Source: Apoderus coryli (Eukaryota > Arthropoda > Insecta > Coleoptera > Attelabidae). Taken from it: DNA of 64,000 nt. Numbering within the stretch: position 1 is the first letter of the stretch; each line of letters starts with the position of its first letter. Below the pieces are notes generated by a model that saw only the letters and a program-made list of their open reading frames with translations, was not told the origin of the DNA and did not search any database. The position numbers and the translations under genes were made by a program. Of the stretch, positions 27,962 through 41,031 are shown in pieces. The DNA is taken from contig OU452209.1 of the NCBI GenBank assembly GCA_911728435.2, forward strand, positions 11,018,869 through 11,082,868. Direction: 5' to 3'.

Positions 27962-30319
27962 AAAAACTGTAACAAGATTCAAGAAAAAGACATTACTAAA
28001 ATGATCGTATGTACCTATTTGTATAAAACCCAGTATAAACTGTAATTGTTATTTACGCACAATTACTATGGAAATAATGGTATCAATAATGGCGTTAACA
28101 TTTCAAACATTTAGTTGTCAATTTTGATTGAATATTTTAATAATTATTTGAAATGGACGTAATTGAAGCTTGTTGGAAAATGTGGAATTAAATCTATTGC
28201 TAGAGAAGTCTAAGAAAGTGTAGGAAGTTCTGAAGTTCCAAAGTGTCCAGTGAAGTCAAAACTGCCGATAATGCGACAGTTAAATTTAATAAAAATGGGA
28301 ACGGAGAAAGTTCCACATTTGAGGATTGTTCCAATTTCACAGTAAATATTTATAATAAGTAGCCAATTTTAAATATTTGTAATAGTTTTTAAAATTTAAT
28401 AAAACAACTATATGAAATAACCCAGTATAAATTTACTCTAATAATTAAAATTGTGTTTTGATTTACAATATTACCAGTATGTTGCATAGCAGCAAGAAAC
28501 TTTTTACTGCCGGCGCTGGCGGCTGTAAAAATACTTTTACTGCCGCCGGCAGCAAATGTACAACTTTTGTGCCTATCAATTGTCAGTATAAGTCCACTTT
28601 TAATGACGTTCGAAAAAAAAAATTCTAAGATCAGTTGCAGCCCTACCATGTGGTAAGTTGATTATTGCCTCAAAAAGTATTGTTAAATTTTAAATTTCGG
28701 GGAATTACAACATCATGACAAATAATTGCAAGACTACTGCAAAATTACTATTTGTAGCTTTAGCAGATGTAAACCCAGTTGAGTTTATCCACCAGATTGG
28801 GCTTGGCTTTATTGCCTTTTTGGGATTTCGTACTAAAATTGGGGGTTTGTTCAAAATGTAGTAAATACTGACGTACTGAATTTGTCAATTTTGTACTGAA
28901 TTCAGTACAATTATACTGAAACAGCAGCACAGCTCGTCCATCATCGTCTCTAAATGTAGAAGGGTAGCAACGATTCTCTTTCAAATTTACCCCTCCATTG
29001 ATTATCCTCCAACACATCCTCGATCTATTAATCGAAGAATAGTACCGTGAGTTGTTATAAGACCTCCTCGCATCAACTATTCATTTTTTGTGCTTTTTAG
29101 ATAAGACTATAAGTTATTTAATATTCTGATTTTTGTGTATTTTTTATTGATAATTTAACTCCCTGAAAAACTCTCCCTCAGCTATATAATATCGTCTGCA
29201 CCCAGCAGTGACGTGATATTTTATTTTTGATCCGCCAGTGGGAAACAAAGTTCAACTATTTTATGAAATTTCTGTATACATTCAGTAAACTTTTCATCAA
29301 CACCCACAGCATACGACACGAAAGTCCATATTTGATGAGATATAATATGGTATTTAAACATCTCAATATTACCTAAATCGTTAAAATATCTCTTATTACT
29401 ATACCTACCGAATCTCATTATCTTCTGTAGACCTCATAATATTAAGTCACAATCTGCTAAAAGTGATCTGTCATATCTGCATTTCCCACAAGCGATGTCA
29501 AGTCTAAATCTAAACTTGTACTTATAACCTGGGTTTAGTCACACATGATTGATACACTCTGCAAGCTTGTAATACCTATCACCTTGTCACCTTTTACTTC
29601 CTATAAAAACTTCCGCATTATACCTTATGTGCGCCTTCTATTTCTAACTCATTTATTTTTAATTTGCCCATGCTTTAAAGCGCACGTAGATTGGCCGGTT
29701 GAAAAGTCCACAGCCGGACGGACATTAAGTAGGAGAAGGAAAAAAGTTTATAAAACATTTTTTACGAAGATTGACTACCAGTTTTCAACATGCATTTTGT
29801 TTTATTTATTTGTTATAATATATTATTTTATTAAACTCATTTTGTGGATTTTAATTCCAAACAAGAACAATCAATTTGACGTGATTTTTATGAAAATGTT
29901 TACAGTTTTATTGCATTTTTCACGGCATTAATATGTTCCTCCATATAAGTACAATATGCACTTGTTGCGTTTTCTACCCACTCTAGCTTCATCTTTCTTT
30001 CAAGCCTCTCTTCTCTTTCTAATGTTTTCCGCATCGCTGATGCCACAGTATTATATATAATACAGTATACTGACTCTCCGCTTGCGAGGCGTCCTGCACA
30101 TCACGTCGCGCATGCCGCCATTATGGGTTAAAACGTCACAATAATCGCATAGACGTACATAGATACCGTTCACTCCTGTGTTCAATATATAGTTCATTGT
30201 CGGCGTGTACGTGATAAATAAATATTGTGTTTGTAATCTAATTCTGTGTTTTTGGTAAGTATAGTGTTCGTGAGAATTAAAAAATTTTATTTTTATTAAT
30301 GTGTCTTGTGATTAATCCA
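27962..30319. other. No gene recognised
   Basis: AT-rich sequence with short open frames only (for example 29545-29931), none resembling a known protein. At 30060-30260 base composition shifts, with several CG dinucleotides and a good donor-like GTAAGT at 30255, possibly an old promoter or transposon end. Confidence 0.35.
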
Positions 30320-31366
30320 ATGAACAATCAGGGAGGACATGTGTGTGCTGCAAAATGTTGTCACAATATGCGGTACTCTTGCTCTAAACACAGTGAGTAA
30401 TAAGTAAAAATAAAAATGAATACTAGATAATTTTACGTTTATAACAACTATTTGTATAACCGTAAAATTTATATTACGAAATGACAGTATCTAATATGTT
30501 TTTAAACTAAATCCAAGTGAAACATAAACACAAGTTGTGTGGCGAGATAGCATGATAACACAATCAGCTGAGGGTTATATTATTGACAATATATATATGG
30601 CCCTTGTTTGACTAAAATTGCTTTGAACAGGATTCAGTTGATGCAGAATTCAGGCAGCCGGCTTGTATGTGGAATTCGTGGGGGTGAAAGAGGCTAGCGA
30701 TAATATTATGGAAATCGGCTGGTTAAGAATGAATCAACGTCGGATTTTCATTCAATAATTTTGAATAATAAAATCATCAGATGGAAAAGGGCGGAATACT
30801 TATATGAAAGATTGAAGTTCCGGGGATCTGTGTATGATGTGAATATTCCTCATAAAACTGTTATTACGCCACCGCTACACTCAACATCAATCTTTGAGCG
30901 GTCATTTTCCTATACGGTTTCACATTATTACAACGCTTTACCGGAGAATACAAAAAGTTTACAGGGGTTTTCGTTTAAGAGCGCTGTCTGACACGTAATA
31001 GAACAAATTAATTTGTAAACATAAGCTACCTACTTAATTTGGTCAGCGATGTAAAACAATTTTCAGATAGGTTTAAGCTAAAATATAAGTTAAATTTAGG
31101 TTAAGTTAGGAAGCACTGTTTCAACTTTTGTAAAAGTGTCTTTTTTTACTAATAAAATCTTTATTATTGTTGTGTTTATTATTATTATTAATAAAAATCC
31201 CCCAATCATGTCAACATTTAACTGATAACACCACTCAAGGCTGTTTTCAATCACTATGACACACAACAAATATTTCTGAAATTGACAGCGATATTATTAT
31301 GTACTTAAATATTTTTACAAAAATAAAAATACAGTATTGTGGTTAGAAACCGAAAACTATAATTAT

Positions 31367-31405
<39 letters not shown>

Positions 31406-32760
31406 CCTTCTGGTCCTCCACTCGCACACCTCGGTACGCACTTAAGCCCCCGGCGTGTACGAATGGCGTACTTCAGCCTTGAAGGCTTATTGTGCCTTTT
31501 CAGGACCATACTGCACTCACTATCATTCTACTATCACACAACATTCATTCTTCACTTAGATGGGCCACCGTCAGGTACCATCTATAATGAACGCCCCTAA
31601 ACGGTCACCCACCACGCGACATTCATTCTACAACCAAGATAAGCCACCGCCAGGTCCGTTTTAATAAAACCCCCCAGACGGTCACCCATCCAACTTGTAG
31701 CCGCGCTCCACAGAGCTGCACTTCGACGGTCGTCACTATATGATCCCGTCTAGGCTACTCGGCCCGGCATAATTATTCTTAGTCAGGACCTGACTTTTAA
31801 CCCAAAATGGCGGCGTCACAGTTTAGTTCAAAGTGCCATCGTGGACTCGGAATGCTGTACTTATTAATGCTGTGCTGATGCATTGTATATGGCCGGTCCA
31901 GAGTATATAAGGTCAATGATGGGCACTCGTTGAAGCTCATCACAAAACATACCCCCTTAGAAGATTAACTTAAATGGCAGAGACTGGAACACTGTTTTTA
32001 ACTATGCGAACAGTCACGAGAGGCGCTGTAAACGAAGAGTGAAGAAAACTGTCTGTTCTACTACGCTTAGTTTGACTTCCTATCGCTAGGTGTCGCCAAA
32101 AAATTTTTTTCATTTTAAAATCACAAAACATTTTATGTTTAAAAAATTTTGGTATTACCCACAAAACATATGTTATAGTCGTATTTCCCACAAAAGGGTG
32201 TGGCATAATTTCAAGTCTTAATATGATTTTTTGCGTTAAGAGTTTGAAAAAAGAGTGCGAGTCTTGTTTAAAAGTTTGTTTAATTGTAAATTGTGCATAA
32301 AAATTGCGTTCAGTGTGTGCTATTTTAATTATTATGGCTCTTTTTGTTGGAGAAGTTCGACCGTCAAAAAAAAATGTTGTGTTCCCAATTATCCGATTTC
32401 CAAACCCTAATAAAGAACCAGAAATGCTAATAAAGTGGTTGGCAAATATAAACAACCCCCGTTTATTTAACATTCCCTTTGATAAACTACTTAAAAGTTA
32501 TCTAGTGTGTGCGAAACATTTTGTTCCGGATGATTTACAGTTTGGGTGTCGAAGAGACCTTAAATGGAATGCAACACCAATATTACATCTTAATACAGGT
32601 AAGAAAACCACCCACCTCTATTAAATGTGGTACATGTTTTTATGAAATAATTAAATTTATAGAGGTGGCACCTGGTCTAAAACGAAGAAAATTGGAACCC
32701 TCTAGCACATCGTCCAAGCTGCCTGTTATTTTATTTATGTTTTTAAATTATAAACTTTAT
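30320..32760 (+). CDS. Putative THAP-domain protein gene, partial model
   Basis: Exon A 30320-30392 (ATG, 24 codons plus one base, donor GTGAGT) encodes a CAAKCC cysteine pair. Exon B, starting at about 32299 or 32358 (both acceptors are phase-compatible) and ending at the donor at 32599, encodes IIRFPNPNKEPEMLIKWLAN and LVCAKHFVPDDL and NATPILHLN: the C2-CH zinc-binding and proline features of a THAP domain. Exon C from 32661 gives EVAPGLKRRKLEPSSTSSK. Known role: THAP domains bind DNA and occur in host regulators and P-element transposases. The intron holds a LINE fragment and a retroposon. The end of the gene is not defined, and it may be a transposon relic. Confidence 0.35.
30600..31190 (+). 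pseudogene. LINE 3' fragment with tail
   Basis: Frame 30761-30991 encodes the LINE C-terminus (VNIPHKTVITPPLHSTSIFE then RSFSYTVSHYYNALPENTKS). The 3' untranslated part to about 31170 matches the reverse complement of 42220-42430, so both come from one LINE family. 5' truncated. Confidence 0.8.
31371..31768 (-). mobile_element. Poly(A) retroposon (LINE 3' end or SINE), 12-bp duplication
   Basis: On the minus strand it ends in about 30 A residues (T-run 31371-31400). Flanked by ATAATTATTCTT at 31359-31370 and 31769-31780. The body matches 4610-4930. The long pure tail and perfect duplication indicate a fairly young insertion. Confidence 0.9.
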
Positions 32761-33206
32761 TGTGTACCTACTACCTACTTTTTGACTAAATTAAAATGTA
32801 AAATAATATTGCTAATTGTGCGTTTCTATTTTCATAATAAATGTTTTATAATAATAATTGTTTTTTTCGATCCTATTAATGTTTTGTGTCGTGTAACATA
32901 TAATGGTGCAACTTTATTTGTAGTTTTTCAAAAGTATTTTGAACACTATCTCGTTTTAATAAGTTTTTGAAAAACTACAATTAATAGTTGCATCATAATA
33001 TGCAACTATTTAAATTTATTGGAAATATTTGTCACTAATATTATTTTAAATTTCCCGCCAAAACTAATTTATGAGTATGCGACACATCAATAGACGGCGC
33101 TTGTTTTAGTTCCGATTGTTAACATTGCAGTTCGTGTTCTAAAAGGGTATGTTTTGTGAAGCTCATTTTCCCTTCTCTGTATCTCTGGTAACAACATTGA
33201 GGTGGG

Positions 33207-34536
33207 GGGAGACGCTATAACGTGATCAAAAGCGGGTGCAAGTACGCCATATTGGTATTCGACCTCTGTCATTTGTCGTGCTTTCAAGTTGATAGTGTTA
33301 TTTACGAGTATTTTACAAGTTTACTTAAGTTTTTCGTGTTTTTTGGACGGTTATTTGACAATATACCATAATGGTGTCCTGTGCTGTGCGTAGTTGCAGT
33401 AGTAGAAGTGAAATCGACAAGAAAATATCAGGAATACCGTTTCATAGGTATGTACCAAATATTGTAAACATTGTACATGGACGTATTTAGGGTTTTTTTT
33501 AGGCGAACTTATTAAAACACATTATCATAGGAGTCTGGTAGCATTCTCTTTCTGCACTGAACAATTGATACGTTGTAGTTTATTTTTTTTTACAAATTCT
33601 TTTACTTGATTTCTACTCTCAAACTCTCTACTTTTTCATCACTTTCTAGCAAAAAAGACCCCTAAATGTGTGTTAAAAATATATTCTGGTTTTTAGATTT
33701 CCTAAAGATCCTGCTTGTAGACATATCTGGACAGAATATGTCTCGAATTAATTGGATACCAACGAGAAATGTACACAAATATAATTTATCCAGATCATGA
33801 TGATCTTCCTGGACCATTTTCTGAATTTTCGAAATTCAGTATTGTTTATATTGCTGGATTTGTTGTTTTTAGTTTAAAGAAGCAAATTATTTGTAGAGAA
33901 TGTCGAGATGCATTAATAAGTGTTATTCTTTTATTAAAATGAAGGCAAAAGAAGGATTTACAAATTCCTTCAAAAGATGTTTTAGACGTTTGCTTCCATT
34001 CCGAAAAGATCATAAAAAATCATGTAGTAGCTACTAATGAAAAGTTGTCCGCAGGATTCATAATAAACCTTGTTTTAAAGGAATTTGTAAATAGTAATAT
34101 TTTTCCAAATTTAGTTGTGCACGGTTTTGATCAAATCAGTGTTTGATAACCATATACATTTACTGATCAAATCTATTGCGACTAAATATGTTAATACCAG
34201 GATGTATTATTTAAGTAAAAATAAAGTGGATAAGCATAGCGCAACATTTAAATAAAATTGTTTTGTTTAAGGGGTATTAATATATAATTTATTAAGTTCG
34301 AACGTCTTTTATTCGTGTATTTAGGTATCAAATATCAATAATTACCTATATTTAAGTATTTTGTACACTGCTTAACATTTCAAAATAAAGTATAAACCCA
34401 AGCTGCAAATTAAAGAACAAAAACGTCAACAAAAATAGTTAGTCCGGCTCTGGAGAATCCGCCATATTGGTATGCGCTTACGCCCCACCCAATGCACCCG
34501 TTTCTGTACAATGTAAAATAATGCTTATAGCGTCTC
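33207..34536 (+). mobile_element. P-like (THAP) transposon, internally deleted
   Basis: THAP exon 33371-33447 (MVSCAVRSCSSRSEIDKK, ending PFH plus two bases, donor GTATGT) joins in phase to 33697 (FPKDPACRHIWTEYVSN, then a stop). After a deletion, 33835-34150 gives a P-transposase-like C-terminus: YIAGFVVFSLKKQIICRECR and, in a shifted frame, IPSKDVLDVCFHSEKIIK. Inverted ends GGAGACGCTATAA (33207-33220 and complement at 34524-34536), each followed inward by a GGGTGCA block, suggest terminal repeats. I could not find a clean target duplication, so the borders are approximate. Confidence 0.65.
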
Positions 34537-35989
34537 CTTATATCTTAATGGACCTAAGCTTCAAAACTCTTGACTAAAATCGATCAACATTATAATATTA
34601 TAAGCAATAATCGTACCTAACCTTCTTTTCACACAGTCTGTCTAGTTTTATTCTGTTAAGCACTCTGTAGATGTAGATAGAAAGTGCATATAACAACAAA
34701 CATGTAGATACCTATAATGTACAATTTTTTATCCGGTCTAGGCCCTTTATCAGGTGTTTATTTGTTTGATTTACAACAACCTGCCTTATCTAGCCAAGCG
34801 CACTAAATCTGCTGAGATAATTATAATTGTGTCGGCTTGTTTCAAAATCTAGCCCGCTTATGTTTATCTGACTATAATATTTATCCACTTTATCCTTTTA
34901 AATATCATTTCGTGGCATAATTATGACGTCTCTAATCTAGGTGTCGTATATTTTTCTACAATTTCTTAAAACAACTTACATGTATTTAATAGTTTATACC
35001 TATTTGTGTATATTTCTCAACAGCATGCGTAAGTACCTAACTGATGCGCCTGACGTATCTTAAGCACCGTAGAATGGAGCTAGTTATATTGGAAATTTGG
35101 GACTATTTGGGAAATGTGAAAAATTAGTAGTCTGACAATACCAATTACACATTGGAAGAAAATGTCTACTCTTAACAAGGATATTCTTGACAGTGACGAC
35201 GTAGTCTAATAAATATAGTACAACGAATGAATAAATTTTTAAGAATATGAAAATCAATTTATTTAATTTTAACAGTTTTTATTTATTTTTTATTTTTAAT
35301 CAGATTTAAATAAGAGCATATTATATGATACTTTTCTTTTTTGCATGATCTACTGTATCAAACGCCCATTACGACATGAGCCGCAAGCAAACCAGCAACC
35401 ATCACTAAATAAACTGAGGAAAGCGGAGATGGGAGTTACGAAATGAGAACAAAAGTCATGACCATTAATACGAAAATTCCACATCTCCAGAACACTCAAA
35501 TTGCAACCAAACAACAACCACGGGGAACGAAAATCTCGTATAATGATGTTCTTCCTTCAGTCGAGCTGAATAGATGCAAGTAAAAAACGAACGATTATGT
35601 GTACACACTACACATCTAAACGATTCGATACAAAGTAATCAACCAATGCGGTGCAATAAAGAGGACGCCTATGGTCAAGCATAACGAGTAAGCAGAACCA
35701 TCCAATTTGGCGCCTTACAACTACAATTGGAGATCTCAGCAACTTCCAACCAAACGATGGCAAACTCCCTCCCCGCAAGTACCAGTGATATGATGGCAGA
35801 ATTTCCAGCTACAACGAACAAATGGATGCCAAGGTTCAACAACAGGAAACCATGGGAAACATTGTATTTTATTTAACGATTTTTGTAAAGACATGCAAAA
35901 AACAGTAATAATTTATTTTAAGTAATATAATTTTTTTTCTCTTTACAACTTTTTACACTTTTGAAAGTTATTTTAATTCATATAATATA
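34537..35989. other. No gene recognised
   Basis: About 1.45 kb. From 35330 to 35830 composition is less AT-rich than the surroundings but has no long frame or repeat I can identify. Confidence 0.4.
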
Positions 35990-38069
35990 CAGGGTGGTCC
36001 AACGAAAAGTTTGCACCTAGCTTTTCTCTTTTTTTTGTAGTCGAATGCGAAAATGCTCGGACACGTCGATTTTGCTTTTGAGGGGGACACATTTTAAACA
36101 TATTTTTCGATCTGCGCCTTTAACCCCCTAGCGGGGGTGAGTAACAACCCTAAAATTTTAAATGGAAAGAGGGGTCTAATGACATATCATTTGAAAGGAC
36201 ACAAAATTGTCTTTCTAATGATACCCTATTTGTCGAATTTTACTAAAACAGTTAATACGAAAACGACTTTAAAGACATTAAGCCGATAATTTTGGTATTA
36301 ATGAGAAATACAAATAAGTTTTAATTATTACGACTGAAAACAACTACAATCATTTCTAAATTATTTACTTTGAAGAAAAACGGGATTTCAAAAACACTAT
36401 CTTATTTATCAGAACTAAATTCCTCACTAATCGTTTGCGTTTTTTGTTGAAATAAAAACTGCAGATACGTGTAGGAAAAGAATTTACACCGTTTATTTTA
36501 GTCTTTTCATTGATTCAGTTTGGTTGCTTCTCAAGTTATTTTACTTTTACCGTACAAAATGATTTATTCCATTCTAGAACGAGTTGAAATTGTTAAACTT
36601 TATTTTCAAAATAATAGTAGTGCTAGACTTACGGCTCGCTTATTTAATGAGAGACATCCCGATAAAAATGTGAATGATGTGTACGTTGGCAAGTTAGTTA
36701 AAAAGTTTGTAGATACCGGATCTGTCTGTAATGTAAAACACCAGCCGCAGAAACCGATCAGAAATGAAGCTGTGGAAGTCGCTGTTTTAGGGCATGTTGA
36801 AATGGATCATAGTCAAAGTACCCGTCAACTAGCTGAAGCCTCAGGTGTCTCCCGTTCGTCCATAATACGAATTTTAAAAGCGTACAAATTTCATCCGTAC
36901 AAAATCAAATTAGTACAGGAACTAAATGAGGATGATCCTGATAGAAGGCTGCAATTTTGTGAAGCAATGAGCCAGCGTTTAATTGAAGATCCGCAATTAT
37001 TATTTAACATTTGTTTTTCCGACGAATGCACATTTTATTTGAATGGAGCTGTAAATAGGCACAATTGCCGTTACTGGGATGACAGTAAACCACATTTATT
37101 CCGTAAGGTTCATACCCAGTATCCTCAAAAAATAAACGTCTGGTGTGGCATATTAGGAAATCATATTATAGGACCACTTTTTATTCCTGGAAATTTAACT
37201 GGTGAAGTGTACCTAAACATGCTTGAAGACACAATTGATCCTTTAATAACACAAATAATAGAAGATGACCAAAATCATACTGCTGATCGGCTTTATTTCC
37301 AGCAAGATGGAGCACCTCCGCACTATGTGGCTCCTGTAAGACAGTTCTTAGATGACCGGTTCCCTGGACGGTGGATTGGAAGGAGGGGCCCAATTGAATG
37401 GCCTGCCAGGTCACCGGATTTATCGCCTTTAGACTTTTTTCTTTGGGGGCACTTAAAAAATAAATGTTTTGCCACGAAGCCCGAGTCCATAGAAGATCTT
37501 CGCCAACGCATTACAGAAGAGTGCAGAAACATAACACCTGATATGCTACAAAATGTTAGAAATAGATTTGAACAAAATCTGTATTATTGTATGGAATCAA
37601 ATGGGTCACATTTTCAACATTTGTTAATGTAACGTTTTAATAAATCAATTTAACAGCTTGTTTACTTTTTTTACAAAGCAATGTTAAAACTAACAAACAT
37701 TGGAATGTACTAACGATTGCAGGTGTTTTCACTCGCAATAATTAAAACTTATTTGTATTTCTCATTAATAACAAAATTATCGGCTTAATGTCTTTAAAGT
37801 CGTTTTCGTATTAACTGTTTTAGTAAAATTCGACAAATAGGGTATCATTAGAAAGACAATTTTGTGTCCTTTCAAATGATATGTCATTAGACCCCTCTTT
37901 CCATTTAAAATTTTAGGGTTGTTACTCACCCCCGCTAGGGGGTTAAAGGCGCAGATCGAAAAATATGTTTAAAATGTGTAAAAGCAAAATCGACGTGTCC
38001 GAGCATTTTCGCATTCGACTACAAAAAAAAGAGAAAAGCTAGGTGCAAACTTTTCGTTGGACCACCCTG
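35990..38069 (+). mobile_element. Intact DD41D mariner/Tc1-type transposon, 2080 bp
   Basis: Ends CAGGGTGGTCC and complement, flanked by TA (35988-35989 and 38070-38071). The terminal inverted repeats are very long, about 350 bp (roughly 35990-36350 and 37730-38069), nearly identical except for a short deletion in the right arm near 37979 and scattered changes near the inner ends. One intact transposase frame lies between them. Long near-identical arms and an open frame indicate recent mobility. Confidence 0.93.
36559..37632 (+). CDS. mariner-type transposase, 357 aa, DD41D
   Basis: Start chosen at ATG 36559 (MIYSILERVEIVKLYF). The N-terminal ~110 residues form two helix-turn-helix motifs (LTARLFNERHPDKNVNDVYV; STRQLAEASGVSRSSIIRIL). 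The catalytic domain has D155 (CFSDECTFYLNG), D250 (YFQQDGAPPHY) and D292 (SPDLSPLDFFLWG). There are 41 residues between the second and third aspartates, the DD41D signature of the rosa-like group within Tc1/mariner. Cut-and-paste DNA transposition at TA sites is the known role. The length is normal for the superfamily and there is no internal stop. A tail remnant of a related element is at 56140-56190. Confidence 0.95.
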   Translation: MIYSILERVEIVKLYFQNNSSARLTARLFNERHPDKNVNDVYVGKLVKKFVDTGSVCNVKHQPQKPIRNEAVEVAVLGHVEMDHSQSTRQLAEASGVSRSSIIRILKAYKFHPYKIKLVQELNEDDPDRRLQFCEAMSQRLIEDPQLLFNICFSDECTFYLNGAVNRHNCRYWDDSKPHLFRKVHTQYPQKINVWCGILGNHIIGPLFIPGNLTGEVYLNMLEDTIDPLITQIIEDDQNHTADRLYFQQDGAPPHYVAPVRQFLDDRFPGRWIGRRGPIEWPARSPDLSPLDFFLWGHLKNKCFATKPESIEDLRQRITEECRNITPDMLQNVRNRFEQNLYYCMESNGSHFQHLLM

Positions 38070-38219
38070 TATAAGATATACTATTGTATGCGGCACAGTT
38101 GATCTTTACAAATACATTTTTTAAACTTCGACACCATTACCGTCCCAACAATGACAAAAATGGGGGCAATTTTTTCGTGAGTCTGGGGATGTCACACCCG
38201 GTATATTGTAATAAAAATA

Positions 38220-38460
38220 TTGCATCCGGTCGAACTAAGTATTTTACGCTGATCTAATAATTTGTAAAAGTTCATGAAAGTTTATACAAGTTCATGACTC
38301 TAACATCGGTATTGTATCTACTAGACAAAATTAGATGACGGACATTTTTTCAAAAAAACGGTACAACCGACGCTAAGAATAGATAATTGCATTGGTCGAT
38401 ATTCGAAAGAGTGGAAAAAAGTAAAGTTATAAATATTGTTGTAACAGGAAGTTACGGTGG
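38220..38460. repeat. Dispersed repeat related to 58300-58460
   Basis: Shares the order CTCTA.CAT.GTTATTGTA.CTACTA..ACAAAATT...GACATTTTT with the 58.3-kb copy, at moderate identity. Unidentified element. Confidence 0.45.
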
Positions 38461-38626
38461 ATTTTGATTTGCACTTCTGTGTAATAAAGTTTGAAGAGAG
38501 TGGTTGGAGATTTGGCGGCTCGGACCATGAAGTCTCCCCGAGTTGGAGCACATATGTGTCCGAATGCTCCGCCAGGTTCTCTAACCACAAAACTCTATTT
38601 TTTGGGGTTCTCGAGTAGTGGCTTAA

Positions 38627-39790
38627 CCCCTTCAGACCTGATTTTTTTTGTGTTGATTAAAAAAATATTTTTTGGTTATTTCTAAGATAAATGAGTTCAA
38701 ATAGTACAAAAAGGGTGTGAAATTAAAAAAAAAAATTTTTTTCAAAAAATATTTAATGTACATTGGAGTGTACATATGGTACACAATACCTACTACTACT
38801 ACCAGTAATTTCCAATAATTATATGGAGTACAAAGAGTGTTTGAATTTCAGATGCCGTTGTATTTCAAGAATTAATATTTTTCTGCGCCACGTAAATATT
38901 GGTATAGTAAGCCATATTCTCAAAATCGTTTTTGGAGATGTAGCGTTCACAATACTGAATTGGATATTGAGATCGGGCTTCAAATGAGTCTCCTTCTATA
39001 AGAGGTTACTGATAATCCATATTCCTGGGCCGTGTATAAACAGTTTTTTTCCCATGCTACTTTAATTTTTTTCTTTTTTGCCCTTTCGTTATTTGTTTCG
39101 CTAGTACTTCGGTTTCGGTTCTAACAATGTCACCACCAGGCCCAAAAACTTTTTGTGGACCTTGATATTATTATTTCGTCCTCCTCTTCATTGAAGTCAT
39201 TTCCATCTTCACCATCAATAAAAGCATTAGTCAGAAAAACAACTCTTTTCAACAATGTCGATAAGTTCTTGAATATGTTGTGGGCCATTCAAATCATATT
39301 TTGCTCTTTCCTATCCACTTTGTATTCTTTTGTTCTGTAACTGTATCGAATTGGTACTAAATGTACATTTGAATGTACAAGCGTCGACATCGATCGAGAC
39401 TGTTTGTACATACCCATGTACAAGAGATTTTACTTCAATATAAATAAAAAACTAAGCCAATATTTGAAGTTTCTATATACTAAGCATATTTTTAAGATAT
39501 ATTTCTAATAAATAAACTTACCACAATATAACCAATATAGCAATAATAGTAAAAAACACTATATAAACGTTGGTCGTATTTGTTAGATGCTAACGGCTTG
39601 ATACTGTTGACAAGCTACGGACGGTTATTTACCGATCTTGTCGCTAGATGGTTCCCTATGTTTGATTTGCGGGTAAAATAACAATACATTAGTATGTACA
39701 ACAGGTTTTAATCGCGAGAAAATGGAATATAAACATATAAAAGATATATGAAATCAATGTACATTGTAATGTGCACCAGGTCTGAAGGGG
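38627..39790 (-). mobile_element. piggyBac-like element, internally deleted, TTAA duplication
   Basis: Ends CCCCTTCAGACCTG and its complement, flanked by TTAA at 38623-38626 and 39791-39794, diagnostic of piggyBac. On the minus strand, decayed frames resemble the transposase N-terminus: an acidic stretch (DEDGEDGNDFNEEEDEIII), then KVAWEKN and SPISIFNIV-like pieces. The catalytic core is missing. 1164 bp in total. Confidence 0.88.
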
Positions 39791-39794
39791 TTAA

Positions 39795-40634
39795 AGTTTT
39801 ACGGTTTATCAACGCGAGTAGTAGTACTAGTATAATAATTATAATTCTGAAAGTTTCTTTTTAAACTAAAAAAGATCAGCTGTGTCGGCAATGATGATAA
39901 TTGTAATGTACCAATTTTTAATTATAATAATTATTGATTTATTTGAGACTTGTCAATTTTTATTAAATTGATTTTTTTTGGACATTCTTTAAATATTTAA
40001 ATAAATAATAGTTATTAAAATTCATTTGACTTTCCTTTTTATTTTTAAATAGTTTTCTAAATTCAATCAAATAACTATTAACTAAGAGACGCCGTTCAAA
40101 TACAGACCGTCACTCGTTTACGAGGGAGAAGCAATAAGATCCTCTTTCGTGAGCGTGATGTAAGTGGGCGATTCTCGAGTAGCTCAACAAGCCAAGCGAG
40201 TAACTTAACAAAACTCAAACCCTTGCATAAACTCTATATAAAGATTTAACTCAGTAGAGCACGCTTACCTGAATCTTCAAATACTAAAAGACATAAGGGA
40301 GGCTCTACCCTTATTTTCTAACTCTCAATTTGGGACTTGGTGAAGGCACGGTTCCTATTAAATTCATATTCTTATACTTTCTTATTTTATGTGTGAATTA
40401 TTATAATTGTTGATTTGCGAGTACTTGTTTTTTTTTTCCATTAAATTGATACTTCTTATCTGATTTAATTATATTTTTTGTGACAATATTATTTATTAGA
40501 CTATGCGGTGACGATCTTCCACTGATTGACTTTGTTTGTAAGGAGAATAGAACCCCGAAATTAATAGACTGACAAATTTTACCGGTGGGTCAATGGGTCG
40601 TTGTTCAATATATTAAAACGAGAAATCGTCATAT
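39795..40634. other. No gene recognised
   Basis: AT-rich, no frame of note. The segment 40085-40240 is less AT-rich with repeated CTCGAGTAGCTC-type words; identity unknown. Confidence 0.35.
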
Positions 40635-40734
40635 TGTCACATCTTTGGTTCTTTTAAAGGGGCTAGATGTATTCTAATTTTATTAAAAAATGTTTTCTAC
40701 GATCTTTAATCTAACAGGACTCGCTTGGCTAGTT
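40635..40734 (+). repeat. 100-bp direct repeat, copy 1
   Basis: Perfect or near-perfect copy of 41032-41131, starting TGTCACATCTTTGG and ending GGACTCGCTTGGCTAGTT. The offset is 397 bp. A TGGCGCC string just before copy 2 could be a primer-binding site, so an LTR-type origin is possible but not shown. Confidence 0.7.
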
Positions 40735-41031
40735 CCGCTATCTTTTGACGGAGTAATACTTAGTGTTAATTTATTTATATTTTTTGACATACCTTTACAT
40801 ATTTAAAACAACACACAAATATTGTCTCTACTAATTATCAATTAATTAGTGAGGGGTAAGTTAGTAAAATAAAAACCAAAACACATGCAAAAACTACAAA
40901 AATAAAACTGAAATACCTAAAACAAGCTTAACTATGTTATGTACGTTCCTCTTTCTATTCTAATTAGCAATCAGTGCTGTGTTTCAATAAACCACTAACC
41001 ATAGAAATACTGGAGTTTGGCGCCTCCACCA

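Noticed and set aside
29545..29931. 128-aa plus-strand frame
   Set aside because: Hydrophobic and basic stretches without known domain; isolated in transposon-rich DNA; no promoter or splice support.
30060..30260. Non-coding first exon with GTAAGT donor at 30255
   Set aside because: No acceptor lies between it and the THAP ATG at 30320, so the model is inconsistent.
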